Source of the DNA: Rugalucina vietnamica
Lineage: Eukaryota; Mollusca; Bivalvia; Lucinida; Lucinidae
Direction of reading: 5' to 3'
DNA: 64,000 bases
Assembly (NCBI GenBank): GCA_964017185.1
Contig: OZ024870.1
Coordinates: 32,015,621 to 32,079,620 of the forward strand
The number at the start of each line of letters is the position of its first letter. Position 1 is the first letter of the stretch. Position numbers and translations under genes: made by a program. Of this stretch, positions 11,430 through 22,994 are shown one piece after another. A model generated the notes under the pieces. It was not told the origin of the DNA. It made no database searches and was given only the letters and a program-made list of their open reading frames with translations.

Positions 11430-11660
11430 TGCTATAAATAACGTTCCGCTTGAACTCAGGTGACTGGATCGAGCGCATATTGTTATTAGGTAGAGCAACT
11501 GTCGTAATTCAGACACGTGAGTCATATATAGCGTTAGTGTTGCGGGGCAATACACAGTCAAAAATAAACACATGGATATTCTCACGTGAAATCTTCTCAT
11601 GAATATGTACGTATAGCGTGGTATCAAGCGGCACGGTCAAAGTATTTTACCTATACCCCT
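11430..11660. mobile_element. TIR element F, copy 2, without the retrotransposon
   Basis: The right end TCAAGCGGCACGGTCAAAGT is intact. The left end is damaged (GTTCCGCTTGA). The interior keeps GGATCGAGCGCATATTGTTA and CACGTGAGTCATATATAGCG, the pre-insertion form of the site occupied by the retrotransposon in copy 1. Confidence 0.65.
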
Positions 11661-12028
11661 TTTCTATTGTTTACAAAAAATAATCACGTGAGACTAATCG
11701 ACACGGTCAAATTGTTTTACTATATATACGACTGCAATATACACTGCAATCAATATCATAATGATTGACAATAAAGATAATATTTGACAATCTTGACAAT
11801 CACATTTCAGAAAGAGAGCTGCAACAATTAACTCACATATGTCAGTAGTTAATATTTAAGGAACATATGCAACAATATAGTCCCAGGTGTGCCAGCACAG
11901 AACGCAGCTTCCCATCTGTGCGATTCTGTTAGGTTTATAGAATTTTTGTCGAAAAAATGTGAAAAAAAATTGAGTTCAGTTACTGTATAATGTTACTAAA
12001 ATGAAAGTAGACAACCAAACAACATAAT

Positions 12029-12275
12029 TGAGCCTCCTCATGAGAAAACCAACAATCTGCATATGCGAAAACAAAGACGCAGATCAGCCTCGCGGTGACC
12101 GCGAAGCTGATCAGCGCCTTTGTTTTCGCACACAGATAGTACACTTCCTCTTCTTCCTAAATCCGAAATTTCAAGCTTCTAGCCTGCTTCTGTGATTGTA
12201 CAGCCTGATTTGTGTCAGACCCGTTCGGAAACCACAGTGTTGGTCACAGTGTTGGTTTTCCCACGAGGCGGCTTA
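12029..12275. mobile_element. Hairpin-B MITE, copy 2
   Basis: Paralogue of the copy at 9,002, carried along by the 3-kb duplication. Same ends and same hairpin. It has a small internal repeat of CACAGTGTTGGT. Confidence 0.85.
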
Positions 12276-12698
12276 TGGGCAAGTCCATTCGCCATAAATG
12301 GGTTAGTATCAGGACAAAGGTAGACGCTACCCGATATGGGAAATAGGTTGGTAGAACCAATTAGAATGCCAATCATCTAGTAATGTGCGTGATAGGAAGC
12401 GATATAAATGCATCTTGTAAAGAACTCTGATCAATTTTATGACCCTACAAAGGCTATAAAGATGACATCAGTGTCTTTAATGTATAAAATATACTCTGTA
12501 ATTGACAATCAATGTCCAATTTGCGTTCAGATCTTAATTAATTTTCAAATATAGCTGAAAAAGTCGATCCTTATTATCAGCTCTTTAAGAAATTTACAAA
12601 AGTAACCAATGAAATGTGATTTATATGCTTTTACCAATACAAAGTCAAAATGCATACAGTGTCAAGTTGTTAAGTCAAGAATTGGGTACAACTGAATT

Positions 12699-12924
12699 CA
12701 ACCCATATTTGACGAATGGATTCCCCCCATCATTATCATTTGGACGAGTCCACTCTCATTTTTAGGGGTGTTAGGAGTGATTTTATTTTTTATCTGATTT
12801 TTCGATGAAATTTCTCAGTGCAAACAGAATAGCGCCAGATGGGACGCCGCGTTCTGCGGCGTCACATCTGGGGCTATGCTGTTTGCCTATGTCCCACAAA
12901 TGACCACCAGGCTTAATATATGAG
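12699..12924. mobile_element. Hairpin-E MITE, copy 1
   Basis: This insertion is present in the second 3-kb repeat and absent at about 9,659 in the first. Its centre (12,821-12,889) is a palindrome pairing CAAACAGAATAGCGCCAGAT with ATCTGGGGCTATGCTGTTTG around GGGACGCCGC. Outer landmarks ATATTTGACGAATGGATT and CCACCAGGCTTAAT recur in copy 2 at 28,246-28,460. There is no coding capacity. Confidence 0.78.
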
Positions 12925-13220
12925 TTAAAATCCCAATTCAAAGACATCAGGCGGGGTATAGAACAATACAAGACGCAACAAAAAATGACAAGTCTTTCCC
13001 AGCGAGGTAGCCATCCGGCTAGCCTAGCCGGTGTTACTGGACACAATTCAGTTAATTCCCCTACTCAGCAGTTTACATGTAATTTCAAGGAGAAACAGAT
13101 GTCATTCAAAGAGGAACATGATGTATACTTTTTGGACGGCGGGACATTTTACGTGAAGAGCGTTACAAGAATCTCAAAACTGTTTCTCCATCATGAAAAT
13201 AAGTCCATGAAATTTATATT

Positions 13221-13389
13221 ACTGGGGTAAATAGGGTATGCTATTTTTCATATTTTTTTTTGTTCCAACACATAGATTGTGGGTACTCGTTAGAACTGCC
13301 TCGCTGAGGCGGTTCTAACGTGTACCCACGATCAATGTTTTGAGCAAAAATAAGAAAAATATCAAAAATTATATACACAAAATTTTTAC
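13221..13389. mobile_element. Hairpin-A MITE, partial
   Basis: Contains the core palindrome (GAACTGCCTCG/CGAGGCGGTTC), GTGGGTACTCG and its partner, and the AAAATAAGAAAAATATC right shoulder. Both outer ends are missing or diverged. Confidence 0.7.
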
Positions 13390-14118
13390 GTTGCATCCTT
13401 AAAACATCTAGAGCTGTCTGTTGCATGTGGTGTCTACTCTATAAAGAGGTGAACGCACTAGCAGAGATAATGCTCTGTATAATAAGACAATAGGTTGTTG
13501 CATAAAATATGCCAAATGTAAAATTCTCAGACACATAAAATCTATGGGCGTCACTTTGAACAAAACGAAAGAGAATCAGCGTCATTAGGTTTATGCCGAT
13601 CAAATTTCGTTATTTTGTTAAACTTCAATTGATGTGCTTATAGCTACTTAGCATTAGTTTCTTAATTAGCGTTCTGGCAGCCGAAAGTACGCAAAAGTAT
13701 GTAATTTATCTAAGCCGCAGAGGCGAAAACCTTGAATGCTATGTAGGAAGACAGAAGGAGCAGGTCATTTGAGTCATTTTGTAAGCATTTACCACACAAT
13801 AAAACGGTTACTTAATTAAGCCCCGCCTAGATAATGGATATCTGGACAGTAGCCGTTCTTGGTCAAATAGCAATGGCCATCACAGATGGGTTGTTTCTCT
13901 ACCTGTCGGAATAAGTTCATAGAATCAATGGGAGGTATTTTGGCATTGATATTCAGTTTCTTTTCTATTTGACAGGTACATCAGTTTTAGCGTAATTTAG
14001 TGCAATGAGAAAGTAGAAAGAGCCATGATACTAATCATACATAATCTGGAGACTATAAATTGGTTCAAACGGTATACTTCCACCGTCTGACTAGCACTGA
14101 CTATAGCGTCAAAAGAAG
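13390..14118. other. No gene seen
   Basis: Unassigned DNA between hairpin A and a retrotransposon scrap. No hairpin or tandem repeat stands out and no open frame carries a motif. Confidence 0.45.
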
Positions 14119-14502
14119 TGGTCGTTCGTCTCTCAGTATTGAGAAAGCCCATATTTATTTCTTGAATATTAGTTTTTCATGTGAGTCGGTGAGTTCCTTG
14201 TTGGCCTTGAAAAGGCCAATTTGATCTCGAAGTTGTCGGTTGCAAGTAGAGCAAGTCATTGCCGAGAAATCTGGTGGTGGCCAATGGGTTCTGGCTTTGC
14301 CTTCTCTGTGCTTTCTTTCAACTACACAGCTGTTGTTTTCTTCATAATGAGCTGGCTCTTTTGTTGGCGCCACTCAAGCCTGTTCCCATGACTTTATTGG
14401 TTTTAGTGGCCACAATCCTTCGCAGTCCTTGTGGCGTCTTTCTGACCAACCAGAGAGCTCTTTTCTCCCCTGTAATAAGTCGCTCACCAGGGATTCTTAT
14501 AA
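14119..14502 (-). pseudogene. 3' end of RT family 2 (CFDP2-like non-LTR retrotransposon), truncated
   Basis: On the minus strand this aligns with the last ~380 bp of the RT copies at 29.5-31.5 and 46.5-48.5 kb. It has GGTGAGCGACTT, the KRHKD..SWEQ region, ERKHREGKA, then the C-terminal finger residues CSTCNRQ, and ends in the family's GAGAGACGAACGACCA sequence. Reading frames shift several times. The finger's second half (IGLVSHQRTH in the better copy) is degraded here. A hairpin-A element begins at its 5' edge. It is a dead fragment. Confidence 0.8.
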
Positions 14503-14670
14503 CATTACGAAAACTTGCCCATGCCTCGGCGAGGCGGTTCTAACGAGTACCCACAATCTATGTTTGAGAGCAAAAATAAGAAAAATAGGTATACCCCTGC
14601 ATACCCCAGTTTTACTATATAAAAGTGGGGTTTAAGGGGGTATATATTACACGGACATGTTTTCCTGATG
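14503..14670. mobile_element. Hairpin-A MITE, internally deleted
   Basis: The left end CATTACGAAAACTTGCCC jumps directly to the core half CTCGGCGAGGCGGTTC. The right arm is complete to ACATGTTTTCCTGATG. One arm is mostly deleted, which is common in this window. Confidence 0.78.
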
Positions 14671-15063
14671 ACATAATCAGTCCATCTACGCGGGCGGATT
14701 GGGCTTGTGAGCCTTGGACAGCAACTCTAGGAGTTTGCTAGAGTTTTCTAAAAAGAAACTAGCTTGACAGAAGTAACTCAATAGTCTTGGTTGACAGTTC
14801 CCCTAGGAGTTTGCAGATTTCTTAACAAAACCTAGAGAGAGTGAATGGAGCTCTTCAGCTGTGGCCAGTCAATTCATCTAGGAGTCAGAGTGTCTGGGTA
14901 TCCCCATGTCCAAATATGCACAACACTGTTTCGGTAGATACAGCGGTAGGAAAATCAAAAGTTGTAATGCATAGCCGGTTGCTGGTAAATATACTCATGC
15001 AATGATCTGGTGATATACGTATGTACTGCTCATGCTGTACTTCATGTACTTGTACAAAGTAAA
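14671..15063. other. No gene seen
   Basis: Unassigned interval. It contains a loosely repeated CTAGGAGTTTGC (about 14,728 and 14,803) but no gene-like frame. Confidence 0.4.
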
Positions 15064-15299
15064 TGAGCCGTCTCGTGAGAAAACCAACAATGTGGTTTCC
15101 GAACAGGTCCGACACAAACTGGATTGTACAGCTACAGAAAAGAGCTAGAAGCTTGAAATTTCGGATTTAAGAAGAAGAGGAATTGGTCTGTCCGTGTAGC
15201 GAAAACAAAGGCGCTGATCAGCTTCGCGGTTACCGCGAAGCTGATCTGCGCCTTTGTTTTCGCATATGTAGATTGTTGGGTTTCCCACGAGGCGGCTCA
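15064..15299. mobile_element. Hairpin-B MITE, copy 3 (reverse orientation)
   Basis: Ends are TGAGCCGTCTCGTGAGAAAA and the complement in CCCACGAGGCGGCTCA. The central palindrome is complete. The asymmetric shoulder (GGAACCACA/TTCGGATTT part) lies on the left, so it is inverted relative to copy 1. Confidence 0.85.
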
Positions 15300-15532
15300 A
15301 ATGTCTGTTACCTTAAGCGACGCCAAAGTTTCACCGAGAAATGCCCTGACCTTCCACAACTACAAGACCTTAAAATTGCTAGTCTGTACAGTTCAATCTA
15401 CAGCAATACAATTAGTAACCCATTCTCGTTCATATTTTAATTATGAAAATTGAATTTAACAAGTATGCTCTTTAGGTATAAATGTATTTACTCCATTTAA
15501 TTAGCACATTGATAATTTAAGAAAAAATCAAA

Positions 15533-15769
15533 TGAACCGCCGCATGGGAAAACCACCAATCTGCATAGGCGAAAACAAAGGCGCATATCGGCTTCGTAGT
15601 AACTGCGAAACTGATCAGCGCCTTTGTTTTCGCTACACGGATAGTACAATTCCTCTACTTTCTAAATCCAAAATTTCCAGCCTCTAACCATCTTCTGTGA
15701 CTGTAAAGCTCGGATTGAGTCGGACCTGGTCAGAATCCCAAATTGTTGGTTTTCTCACGCACAGGCTCC
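15533..15769. mobile_element. Hairpin-B MITE, copy 4, diverged
   Basis: Starts TGAACCGCCGCATGGGAAAA and ends near GCACAGGCTCCA. The hairpin has several mismatches (GCATATCGGCTTCGTAGT against ACTGCGAAACTGATCAGC), so it is older than the others. Confidence 0.75.
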
Positions 15770-16759
15770 AATGTGTATACCGCTGGCCTCCTAGTGTAAT
15801 GAATGGTGCTGAACTACTATATCGCGTTCTTTTAAAAATTAACGTACTATATGTACTTTGGACATTGCTTTTAATGCTTTTAATCAGTTCCAGTGAAACC
15901 TTTCTCATCTCTTTTTACTATCTACAGTGTTTATTTCCAATCAGTTCCATACCCTACTTCTTACCTTAAAGGTTTGTTGGTGATGTTGTTAAATATTTTA
16001 CAACATCAGGACTCACAGTAACATTCCCCTCCACAACGCTTAATTCCGTTTTGCTGTGGTGCGAAAATAAAACTATTATCCACTTACAAAATAACTTGGT
16101 TTGATATACACAGTGCCAACTGAGATATATATCCAACCTCAAAGACTCGCAAAACCAGGGCGATGTGTATAAATGTCCCCTTAACTCCTGCTTCTAATAC
16201 GTATACCAGTTAGTACCCTTGAAGTTCAATCTACTTGCTTCTATTTCTTGTAGATCATGCTTTACACCGCACGGATGTACATATAGTATACTGTGTTACG
16301 ATAAATCTGAAGAGAATTTATTTAGGCTTCTTTGTCCGTTACAGGCTTCATCTACGTGCTGACCTATTCACCATAACGCGTCCCAATAGCGTTTAAATGT
16401 GCAAATATATGATTTAGCTTCAAAAGGTTGTCAATAATCTTTTTAAAAATCTAGTCTCAATTAATTGTTCAAGGTTTTATTTATTTGACATCATCTGTAA
16501 CAGTCATGAATGTCTATAGGTTGCATTCAGTACGTGTATAAGCAAACATTCAAATGCGCAAAAACTCCGTGACGAATAGCAGGTTAACATGTCTGTGTTC
16601 GTTAGAGCAACCGTCCTACTTTTCAGTGGCACTTTATACGACACTCTCATCTGGCGATTTTTCAGGCGAGATTTTACAGGCCAGTGGTATTTCGCTATAA
16701 AACCCAGAAGACTAATGGTTCTTTTTGGGGACCTCTTTTGCTTTACATCAAAATCGTTT
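15770..16759. other. No gene seen
   Basis: Open frames up to about 90 codons overlap hairpin B and AT-rich DNA and have no recognisable motif. No repeat structure is seen. Confidence 0.45.
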
Positions 16760-17180
16760 GGCCTTCTTTTTCCCCAAAAAGATTTTAACTTTCAATACGA
16801 AGCTTTTATCATTCACAAACTATCTTAAGTTCCACATCCAAATGAAACTGCCCTAGATTCTACATCGACGAACATGCTTCATATGCGAACTTTCAGTTCA
16901 GTTTTACTCAGTTTCCATCAGTAACACAGATCTGATTATTATTAGGTTTATTTACCGTACATTTTCGTCGGTGCAAAGTGAGCATGCCCCAAATTTGGAG
17001 CCAAATTTTGTATGTTATAGTGTATTGTTAACATATTCATGTACAAGTATAATTGTTTAAGGAAGTTTGTAATTTTGTTGATGTTGACTATGTTTATTTG
17101 TTTTCTGTTCATTCAGTTGAATAACATGTACTAATAATAATTACATTTTCATATCTCAAATTTGTGTTGTTTTGTATAAA
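16760..17180 (+). repeat. 420-bp direct repeat, left copy
   Basis: From GGCCTTCTTTTTCCCC to TTTTGTATAAA this sequence appears identical, by eye, to 17,535-17,955. The offset is 775 bp and the spacer 354 bp. The ends do not read TG...CA and I see no primer-binding site, so a tandem duplication is more likely than an LTR pair. Confidence 0.85.
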
Positions 17181-17534
17181 ATGAAAATTAATGTTTTAAT
17201 TGTGGTTTATACAAAACGAGATGATGTCTGCTTAACCAATGCCTGTTAAGCATTAATTGTTCCCATTGGTCTACAACTCAGAGGCAGTACTCAGCTATCC
17301 TGTTTATGATGCAAAATACTTTACCTCGGTTAATATTCAGATTTCAGAATGCATTAACATGAATCGGTTTCTTCGCTTTCGGAGTGGAAGATCTTGTATT
17401 TTCAAGATAAACCCAGCCTGCCACCCCAACACCACCTTAATTCAAGGTTCCCTATCATTTGTTATTTATTTTCATACTTCACTGGGTATGTTCTCTTTGC
17501 ACTGAAAAGCCTCGGCCAGTACATGCACAAACCG

Positions 17535-17955
17535 GGCCTTCTTTTTCCCCAAAAAGATTTTAACTTTCAATACGAAGCTTTTATCATTCACAAACTATCT
17601 TAAGTTCCACATCCAAATGAAACTGCCCTAGATTCTACATCGACGAACATGCTTCATATGCGAACTTTCAGTTCAGTTTTACTCAGTTTCCATCAGTAAC
17701 ACAGATCTGATTATTATTAGGTTTATTTACCGTACATTTTCGTCGGTGCAAAGTGAGCATGCCCCAAATTTGGAGCCAAATTTTGTATGTTATAGTGTAT
17801 TGTTAACATATTCATGTACAAGTATAATTGTTTAAGGAAGTTTGTAATTTTGTTGATGTTGACTATGTTTATTTGTTTTCTGTTCATTCAGTTGAATAAC
17901 ATGTACTAATAATAATTACATTTTCATATCTCAAATTTGTGTTGTTTTGTATAAA
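17535..17955 (+). repeat. 420-bp direct repeat, right copy
   Basis: The right copy runs directly into the first readable codons of the transposase-like pseudogene. The duplication therefore affected the 5' flank or an intron of that gene. Confidence 0.85.
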
Positions 17956-20352
17956 CTCAAATCTTTGGAGAAGAATATATTTATATTGAAGGGCCCAATG
18001 CAACAAGGTACCTAAGTCCAAAAGACAAAAGGGGCAAACATTCTAACAGGCCTAATGCTATACCTGAAGAGCGCACTGAACAGATCAAAGATCATATCAA
18101 ATCATTTCCGCGTAGGCAATCACACTTCTCTAGAGCAGATAATCCAAATAAGTTTTATCTTCATGAAACTTTACATGTAAGGAGAGTGTGGCTCTTGTAT
18201 CCTAGCAAATATGAACCACAGGAATTGGAAAAAATATGCGCAGAAGAGAAAAAATCAATCCTGAAGTGAAACTCTGGCACTATATGAAAGTTTCCAATAT
18301 GAGTTTTGGCATGCCACGTGCAGGTACATGCTCCAAATGCGACCAGCTTGAGTTATCCATTCAAGATGCAGAAAACTCTAATGACCAAAACAGAAAGTCC
18401 CGGCTTGAAACAGAAAAGGAGATGCATGTCCGAAAGACTCTGGATGCATATGATAAGCTTAAGTATTTTACTAATAAAGCTGTAGAAAATGATGATCTTG
18501 ATGCATACACATTTGACTTTCAACAAAACCTTCTTGTGCAATGTGTCACCACCACAAGAGACAGTTATGGACTTATAATATTGGTGTTCATGATTTAAAA
18601 CAGGCGATGGAATCATGCATATATGGGACGAGTTTTCAGCACAAAGAGGCTCATCAGCGGTATGTTCATGCCTAGAACATACAATTTTAAGTAGACATAC
18701 ACATGCAAATCACCTAGTATTGTTTGTGGAACAAATAAGAACAAAGCAATGATTATGTTCTTAACCTCATTGTGCGCAAATCATGACAAGCCTTACAGAC
18801 GTATCGATGATTGACACCTCATTAGAGGTCATACGTTCCTACCCAATGACAGAGATTTTGCTTTGATTGAACAGAGAAAAAGTGAGCTTACCCAAGTACC
18901 AAAAGACTACATACGAGGGGAAATCCAAAATAACGTGTACTTTTGTTGTTACTTCAACATACATAGATAAATTTTCGAAAAATATATATTGCGATAAATG
19001 GTAACATTCATTTAACAAAATAAGTCTACACAACTGCACATTTCATAGGTACCGCAAACGCGCCACGCCATTTTAAAACCATGGTGACGCTTAGGCGGCG
19101 CACGCGAATTTTCGGTCGTGTACTGTGTCATACATGTTTCGATAAAATGTATAATACGCACGCGAATCGCGCCAATCTAACTCAAGTGGAAGCATGGTGT
19201 TGAGCTAATGTTGAGACTAAGTTTTAACTAATTTGAGTCAGGGATTTTGGAAATATAAATATCAAAAGTACGCCTTTTCAGTGCATTTAACGTTAAAAAC
19301 ATCGTCGCCAGGTACGGCTTGAATCTATGCGATCGCTAAACTTTCCGCGATTTTTGAAAACGCCAACACGAAAACCAAAACTAACTAAATGTAGACAAAA
19401 CAGGAACGACCAATGAATAAATCAGCAGTGTAAAACTATTCCCGTTGTGTTTGCTGACGATAAAACAGCATAACAAAGATGAAAAAATAAACAAAAACAA
19501 AGCGCGACACTTGTGACGCAATGCGTAATGCGCTGACCACATGCAGACGGCTGACAATCAGGCGATTTGTGTAGCAACATGGAGTAAGAATTTGTTTCGA
19601 GATTTGGATACTGAAGGAAAATTTTCGAATTTCGAAGCACAAATAAGTAAAATTCTTTTATCTATGATACATGTTGAATAGATGGCCGTAAGCGCTGAGC
19701 GGGTGTTTACTTCAAAATGAATAAAAACGTCAACGACGTTACAAAATCAACGCTGACGTGCGCCGGGTACACCATAGTGACCTATTTGTTTTGGCTGTAG
19801 ATTTATAATGGGTAGTTATTTTTTCCTGATATTTTGCCGAGATATTCTAGACATATTCCGATTTATGTTCATGTTATTTTAAAAGCATTTCATTGATCTG
19901 TATAGACGCTACAGCAAAAGTCTACGTTATTTTGGATCATCCCCCATAGATATCATTTATAATAGAGATAGCCGTACTGTACAGCCATTTAAAGTTGTAG
20001 AAGTAGCAGGACAGACTATTAAAGATTATAAAGTAATGGGTGATGTGTCAGTGAAACAGAATCTCGCTAGTAATGATGGTGAGAAAGTTGTAATACGGGC
20101 AGTTATGTGGTTCTCATATGGATGCAGCGAAGAAATAGATCCTGTCACAGGAACAGAAACCCTCGTGGAACATTTCAATGAAGTATGGTGTAGCTACACA
20201 CATAACAATCTAGAAAGTTGGAACAAGGGTAAGTTGTTCAAGCGTGGGGTGTCACCCGAAAGAGAAGTACAAGGACAGACTCGCTATCAAGGCGGCAAAG
20301 TACAAGGACTAAAACAATTTAATACAACGGGGCCTAAGCAAGCACACATCTG
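17955..20352 (+). pseudogene. Transposase-like protein gene, frameshifted and interrupted
   Basis: Three stretches in shifting frames read as one protein type that I recall as widespread and multi-copy in invertebrate genomes, with no settled name. About 17,955-18,254 gives PKDKRGKHSNRPNAIPEER and SHFSRADNPNKFYLHETL. 18,236-18,598 gives MSFGMPRAGTCSKCD and, near its end, YTFDFQQNL. About 18,575-18,945 gives YNIGVHDL, IWDEFSAQRG, LTSLCANHDKPYRRID and GHTFLPNDRDFALIEQRKS, with further shifts. A fourth block, 19,897-20,352, reads YNRDSRTVQPFKVVEVAGQT then KVMGDVSVKQNLAS and may be the C-terminal part, separated by a 0.95-kb insertion or intron. In-frame stops and at least three frameshifts make it non-functional. 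Whether the family is a true transposase is unproven. Confidence 0.6.
18946..19896. other. Sequence interrupting the transposase-like pseudogene
   Basis: Non-coding interval between blocks that may belong to one gene. It has two GC-rich patches sharing GCACGCGAAT (about 19,099 and 19,159). An intron or an insertion would both fit. No clear splice pair or inverted ends could be fixed. Confidence 0.4.
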
Positions 20353-21264
20353 ACTACTACAATTAAAGCGCTACCATGTGAAGTAGTTGTTAACAGTGAA
20401 CAAAATGACTCGGAGTATGAAGATAATCATGTGGATTAAGTATACTGAATACAACTTCCCAACCACCACTTACACTGGATGCCTACCTATTCTAAAAGCA
20501 GGTTTCGCATAATTTTCAGTTATAGACAAATCAATAAAAAGTAAGTGGCGATCAGTAAAATACTGAATGACAACATGCTTCTCACTAGATTAGTATAAAG
20601 CAAGGAAGAAAGCATCATTTACACAGCTCAAAATGGATCTCAAAATATGATCTCAGCCATGGACCAATTCAACATTTATTTTCTCTTTTCCAGAATGCAT
20701 ATTATTGGAAAAGCATGTAACCAGCTAAAATTGGCCCTTCAAAAATGGGGTAAACACCATTTTTGATTGGCCGATATAAGCTGGTTACCTGTGTTTCCAA
20801 TATTGATTGTTTGCAAGCTGGAAAAAAGCAATTAATGTAGATTTGTTGAATAGTTTTTGTTGTATAGTTTTTTCTTGTTTCCTGTTCATTTTTATTTCCA
20901 AATGATGTTTATTATTCAATTAAGACAATTGATTAATTTTTTAAAAGTTAAACTACAAAGAAAACATCTGGTAAGCTGAGAGAGCAGCTTTTTCTTAAAA
21001 GGTGACTACTCAGTAACATTAATAGATATGCACATAAAAGGTGTAAACATCATACAAAAATTGACACCAACACATGGAACCAAATTAACCATAACAGAAG
21101 TACAGCCTTGGAACTATTAGTAATTAAGTGATATACTCCTGACTCTTCAAGTTCAATGAATATCAACATATGTGTATCTGTTTTTGATGTGAAAATAAGC
21201 AATGACCAGAAACTTGCACAATTACAAATAAGCCACCTCGCCAGGGTTATTTATTGAGCTTTAC
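20353..21264. other. No gene seen, one small hairpin
   Basis: The only structure noticed is a stem of about 110 bp at 20,698-20,806: ATTGGAAAAGCATGTAACCA pairs with TGGTTACCTGTGTTTCCAAT, and GGCCCTTCAAAAATGG pairs with CCATTTTTGATTGGCC. It may be a solitary MITE. Confidence 0.5.
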
Positions 21265-21400
21265 GTATACCCATGCTCTGAGGTCCGTTCGTATACCCAT
21301 GCTCTGGCGTCTGTTCGTATAACCATGCGTTGGCGTCCGTTCGTATACCCTACTCCGGGTCCGTTCTTATACTATACTCTGGCGTACGTTACTATACCAT
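21265..21400 (+). repeat. Minisatellite, about five copies of a 27-30 bp unit
   Basis: Decaying tandem copies of CGTATACCCATGCTCTGG followed by CGTCCGTT. Later copies lose bases. The array ends against the right end of a hairpin-A element (21,410-21,471, through GCATGGGCAAGTTTTCGTAA), so it sits where that element's palindromic core would be. Confidence 0.7.
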
Positions 21401-21604
21401 TTCCAATGGAATTTTCAATTTTTAATGATGAAAAAATTGTCTGTATATTGCATGGGCAAGTTTTCGTAATGCACTAAGCACTGTGTGGGATTGTTTCTGA
21501 ACTTCTTTTGGAGTGTAACCAAGTTGCCGCTAAATTGTGGCTTTACTTTTAATTAAAGTTTCGTGAACGTTGGTAGCATGTTCAAAAACAATAAACAATA
21601 ATAA

Positions 21605-21841
21605 TGAGCCGCATCGTGAGAAAACCGGATTTTTGCCTAGGCGAAAACAAAGGCGCAGATCAGCTTCGCGGTCACCGCGAAGCTGATCAGCGCCTTTGTT
21701 TTCGCTACTCGGATAGTGCAATTCCTCCTCTACTTAAATCCAAAATTTCAAGCTTCTAGCTCTTTTCTGAGCTTGTACAGGCTGGTTTGTGTCGGACCTG
21801 GTCGGAAACCCCGAAGACCGGTTTTCTCGCGTCGAGGCTTA
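21605..21841. mobile_element. Hairpin-B MITE, copy 5
   Basis: Starts TGAGCCGCATCGTGAGAAAA. The central hairpin is perfect across GCGCAGATCAGCTTCGCGGT. Paired with the copy at 53,457, which occupies the same position in unit U5. The type-beta units lack it there (about 43,276 and 59,342). Confidence 0.85.
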
Positions 21842-22737
21842 TATGTGTCTGGTACAGGCTAGACCGTTAATTACAAATTTATTAAACTCTCTACCTAGCT
21901 GAGTTTTTGTTTCCTTCAAATCCTACAGAAATTTACTTGACACTCTCGTTTGAGATTCAATAAAATAATGCAGCTGTCGATAAGCTTGTTACTGAAATGC
22001 AAATTAAAAACGTGACTGTTCTGCAGAGCTTCAAAATTACGTCTACCGCAGCCTAGCCGATCCACGAGAAACCCTATTTTAAAGTTCTCTTCGAGACAAC
22101 ACCAATTAAATAGAATTACATAGTTTTACACTTTGAATGCCGTTTCAAGCTAATCTGATTTGCAGGTACAAATAGTTCTCTAGGCTTTGTAAACTTTGAC
22201 AATATTACAATGTCTATGCATTTAGAAGTCGACCGCTTTATGTGATTTTGGACTTTTCTTATATTTCTGAATGTTCCTCACTTAAATATTTGGTGGTACC
22301 AAGATAAATATATGGCTGTTTCAGTCAAATTAAACCATTGTTACCAACATAATAATAAGGTTTGGACATCTCGTAAAGTTTATTTTATCTGTGAACGCAA
22401 TGGTTATTTAAACAGTTTTAAATGTCCTCGTCATTGCTTACACTATCTACTTGCCATTAACTAAAGTCAATTGCAGAGGCCATTAAACTTTCGCCATTTT
22501 ATTACATATTAGGTCAATATGCATTGATTATTCCATTCAAGATCTATGGTCATGCGTGCAAAGTCAGAAGATTACTTATCAAAAGAAATGATTGCCTTTG
22601 ATCAGACATCCCGTGGACTTCTTAAATATCTTCACAACAATTAGGATCAATCATTGATCGATGGAAATCTCGTTACGCGTCAGATAAAATTACTTTTTCT
22701 TCCACCTAACATCAAGTAATCACGCTCATGTAAAGCG

Positions 22738-22773
<36 letters not shown>
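22738..22773 (+). repeat. Poly(A) tract, 36 bp
   Basis: Unbroken A run at the end of the X module. The paralogous position in U5 (about 54,583) has only AAAAAAA, so it is a local expansion and not a retrotransposon tail. Confidence 0.9.
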
Positions 22774-22777
<4 letters not shown>

Positions 22778-22994
22778 TTCAGTGGACATCATAATGCTCA
22801 CCTGGCATCTGATATTTATTCTAATAATCAATTTGATGCATGTCTCTCTAGCCAAATACCTTGGGTATGATTTCGAAATTGTATTTCGAACCCATATGCG
22901 ACTACGTGGCCTAAAAATTGTCGTATGAAATTGTTCAAAGATATTCTATACTGGGAATAAAGTTCAAATTAGTTTCTGATGAGCATGGTGCATA

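Larger units (their letters stand above)
11605..13225 (+). repeat. Duplicated block, second copy (3-kb period)
   Basis: Repeats 8,590-9,945, with small changes and an extra hairpin-E element at 12,699-12,924. A 12-bp local duplication (GGTCACAGTGTT) in hairpin B makes this copy slightly longer. Confidence 0.85.

Noticed and set aside
15183-15440. Recurring small proteins with KGADQLRG and EADLRLCF strings (also at 21,530, 37,561 and 57,633)
   Set aside because: These are translations through the hairpin-B stem. They appear in either orientation and end at random past the element, so they are not genes.
16760-17955. LTR retrotransposon with 420-bp LTRs
   Set aside because: The repeats do not start TG or end CA, the 354-bp interior has no primer-binding site or coding sequence, and no flanking duplication is seen.
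21265-21400. CRISPR array
   Set aside because: The units are contiguous, diverging tandem copies with no unique spacers, in a eukaryotic transposon context.
22738-22773. Poly(A) tail of a retrotransposed sequence
   Set aside because: The U5 paralogue has a short A run at the same place and the same flanks, so it is a local slippage expansion.
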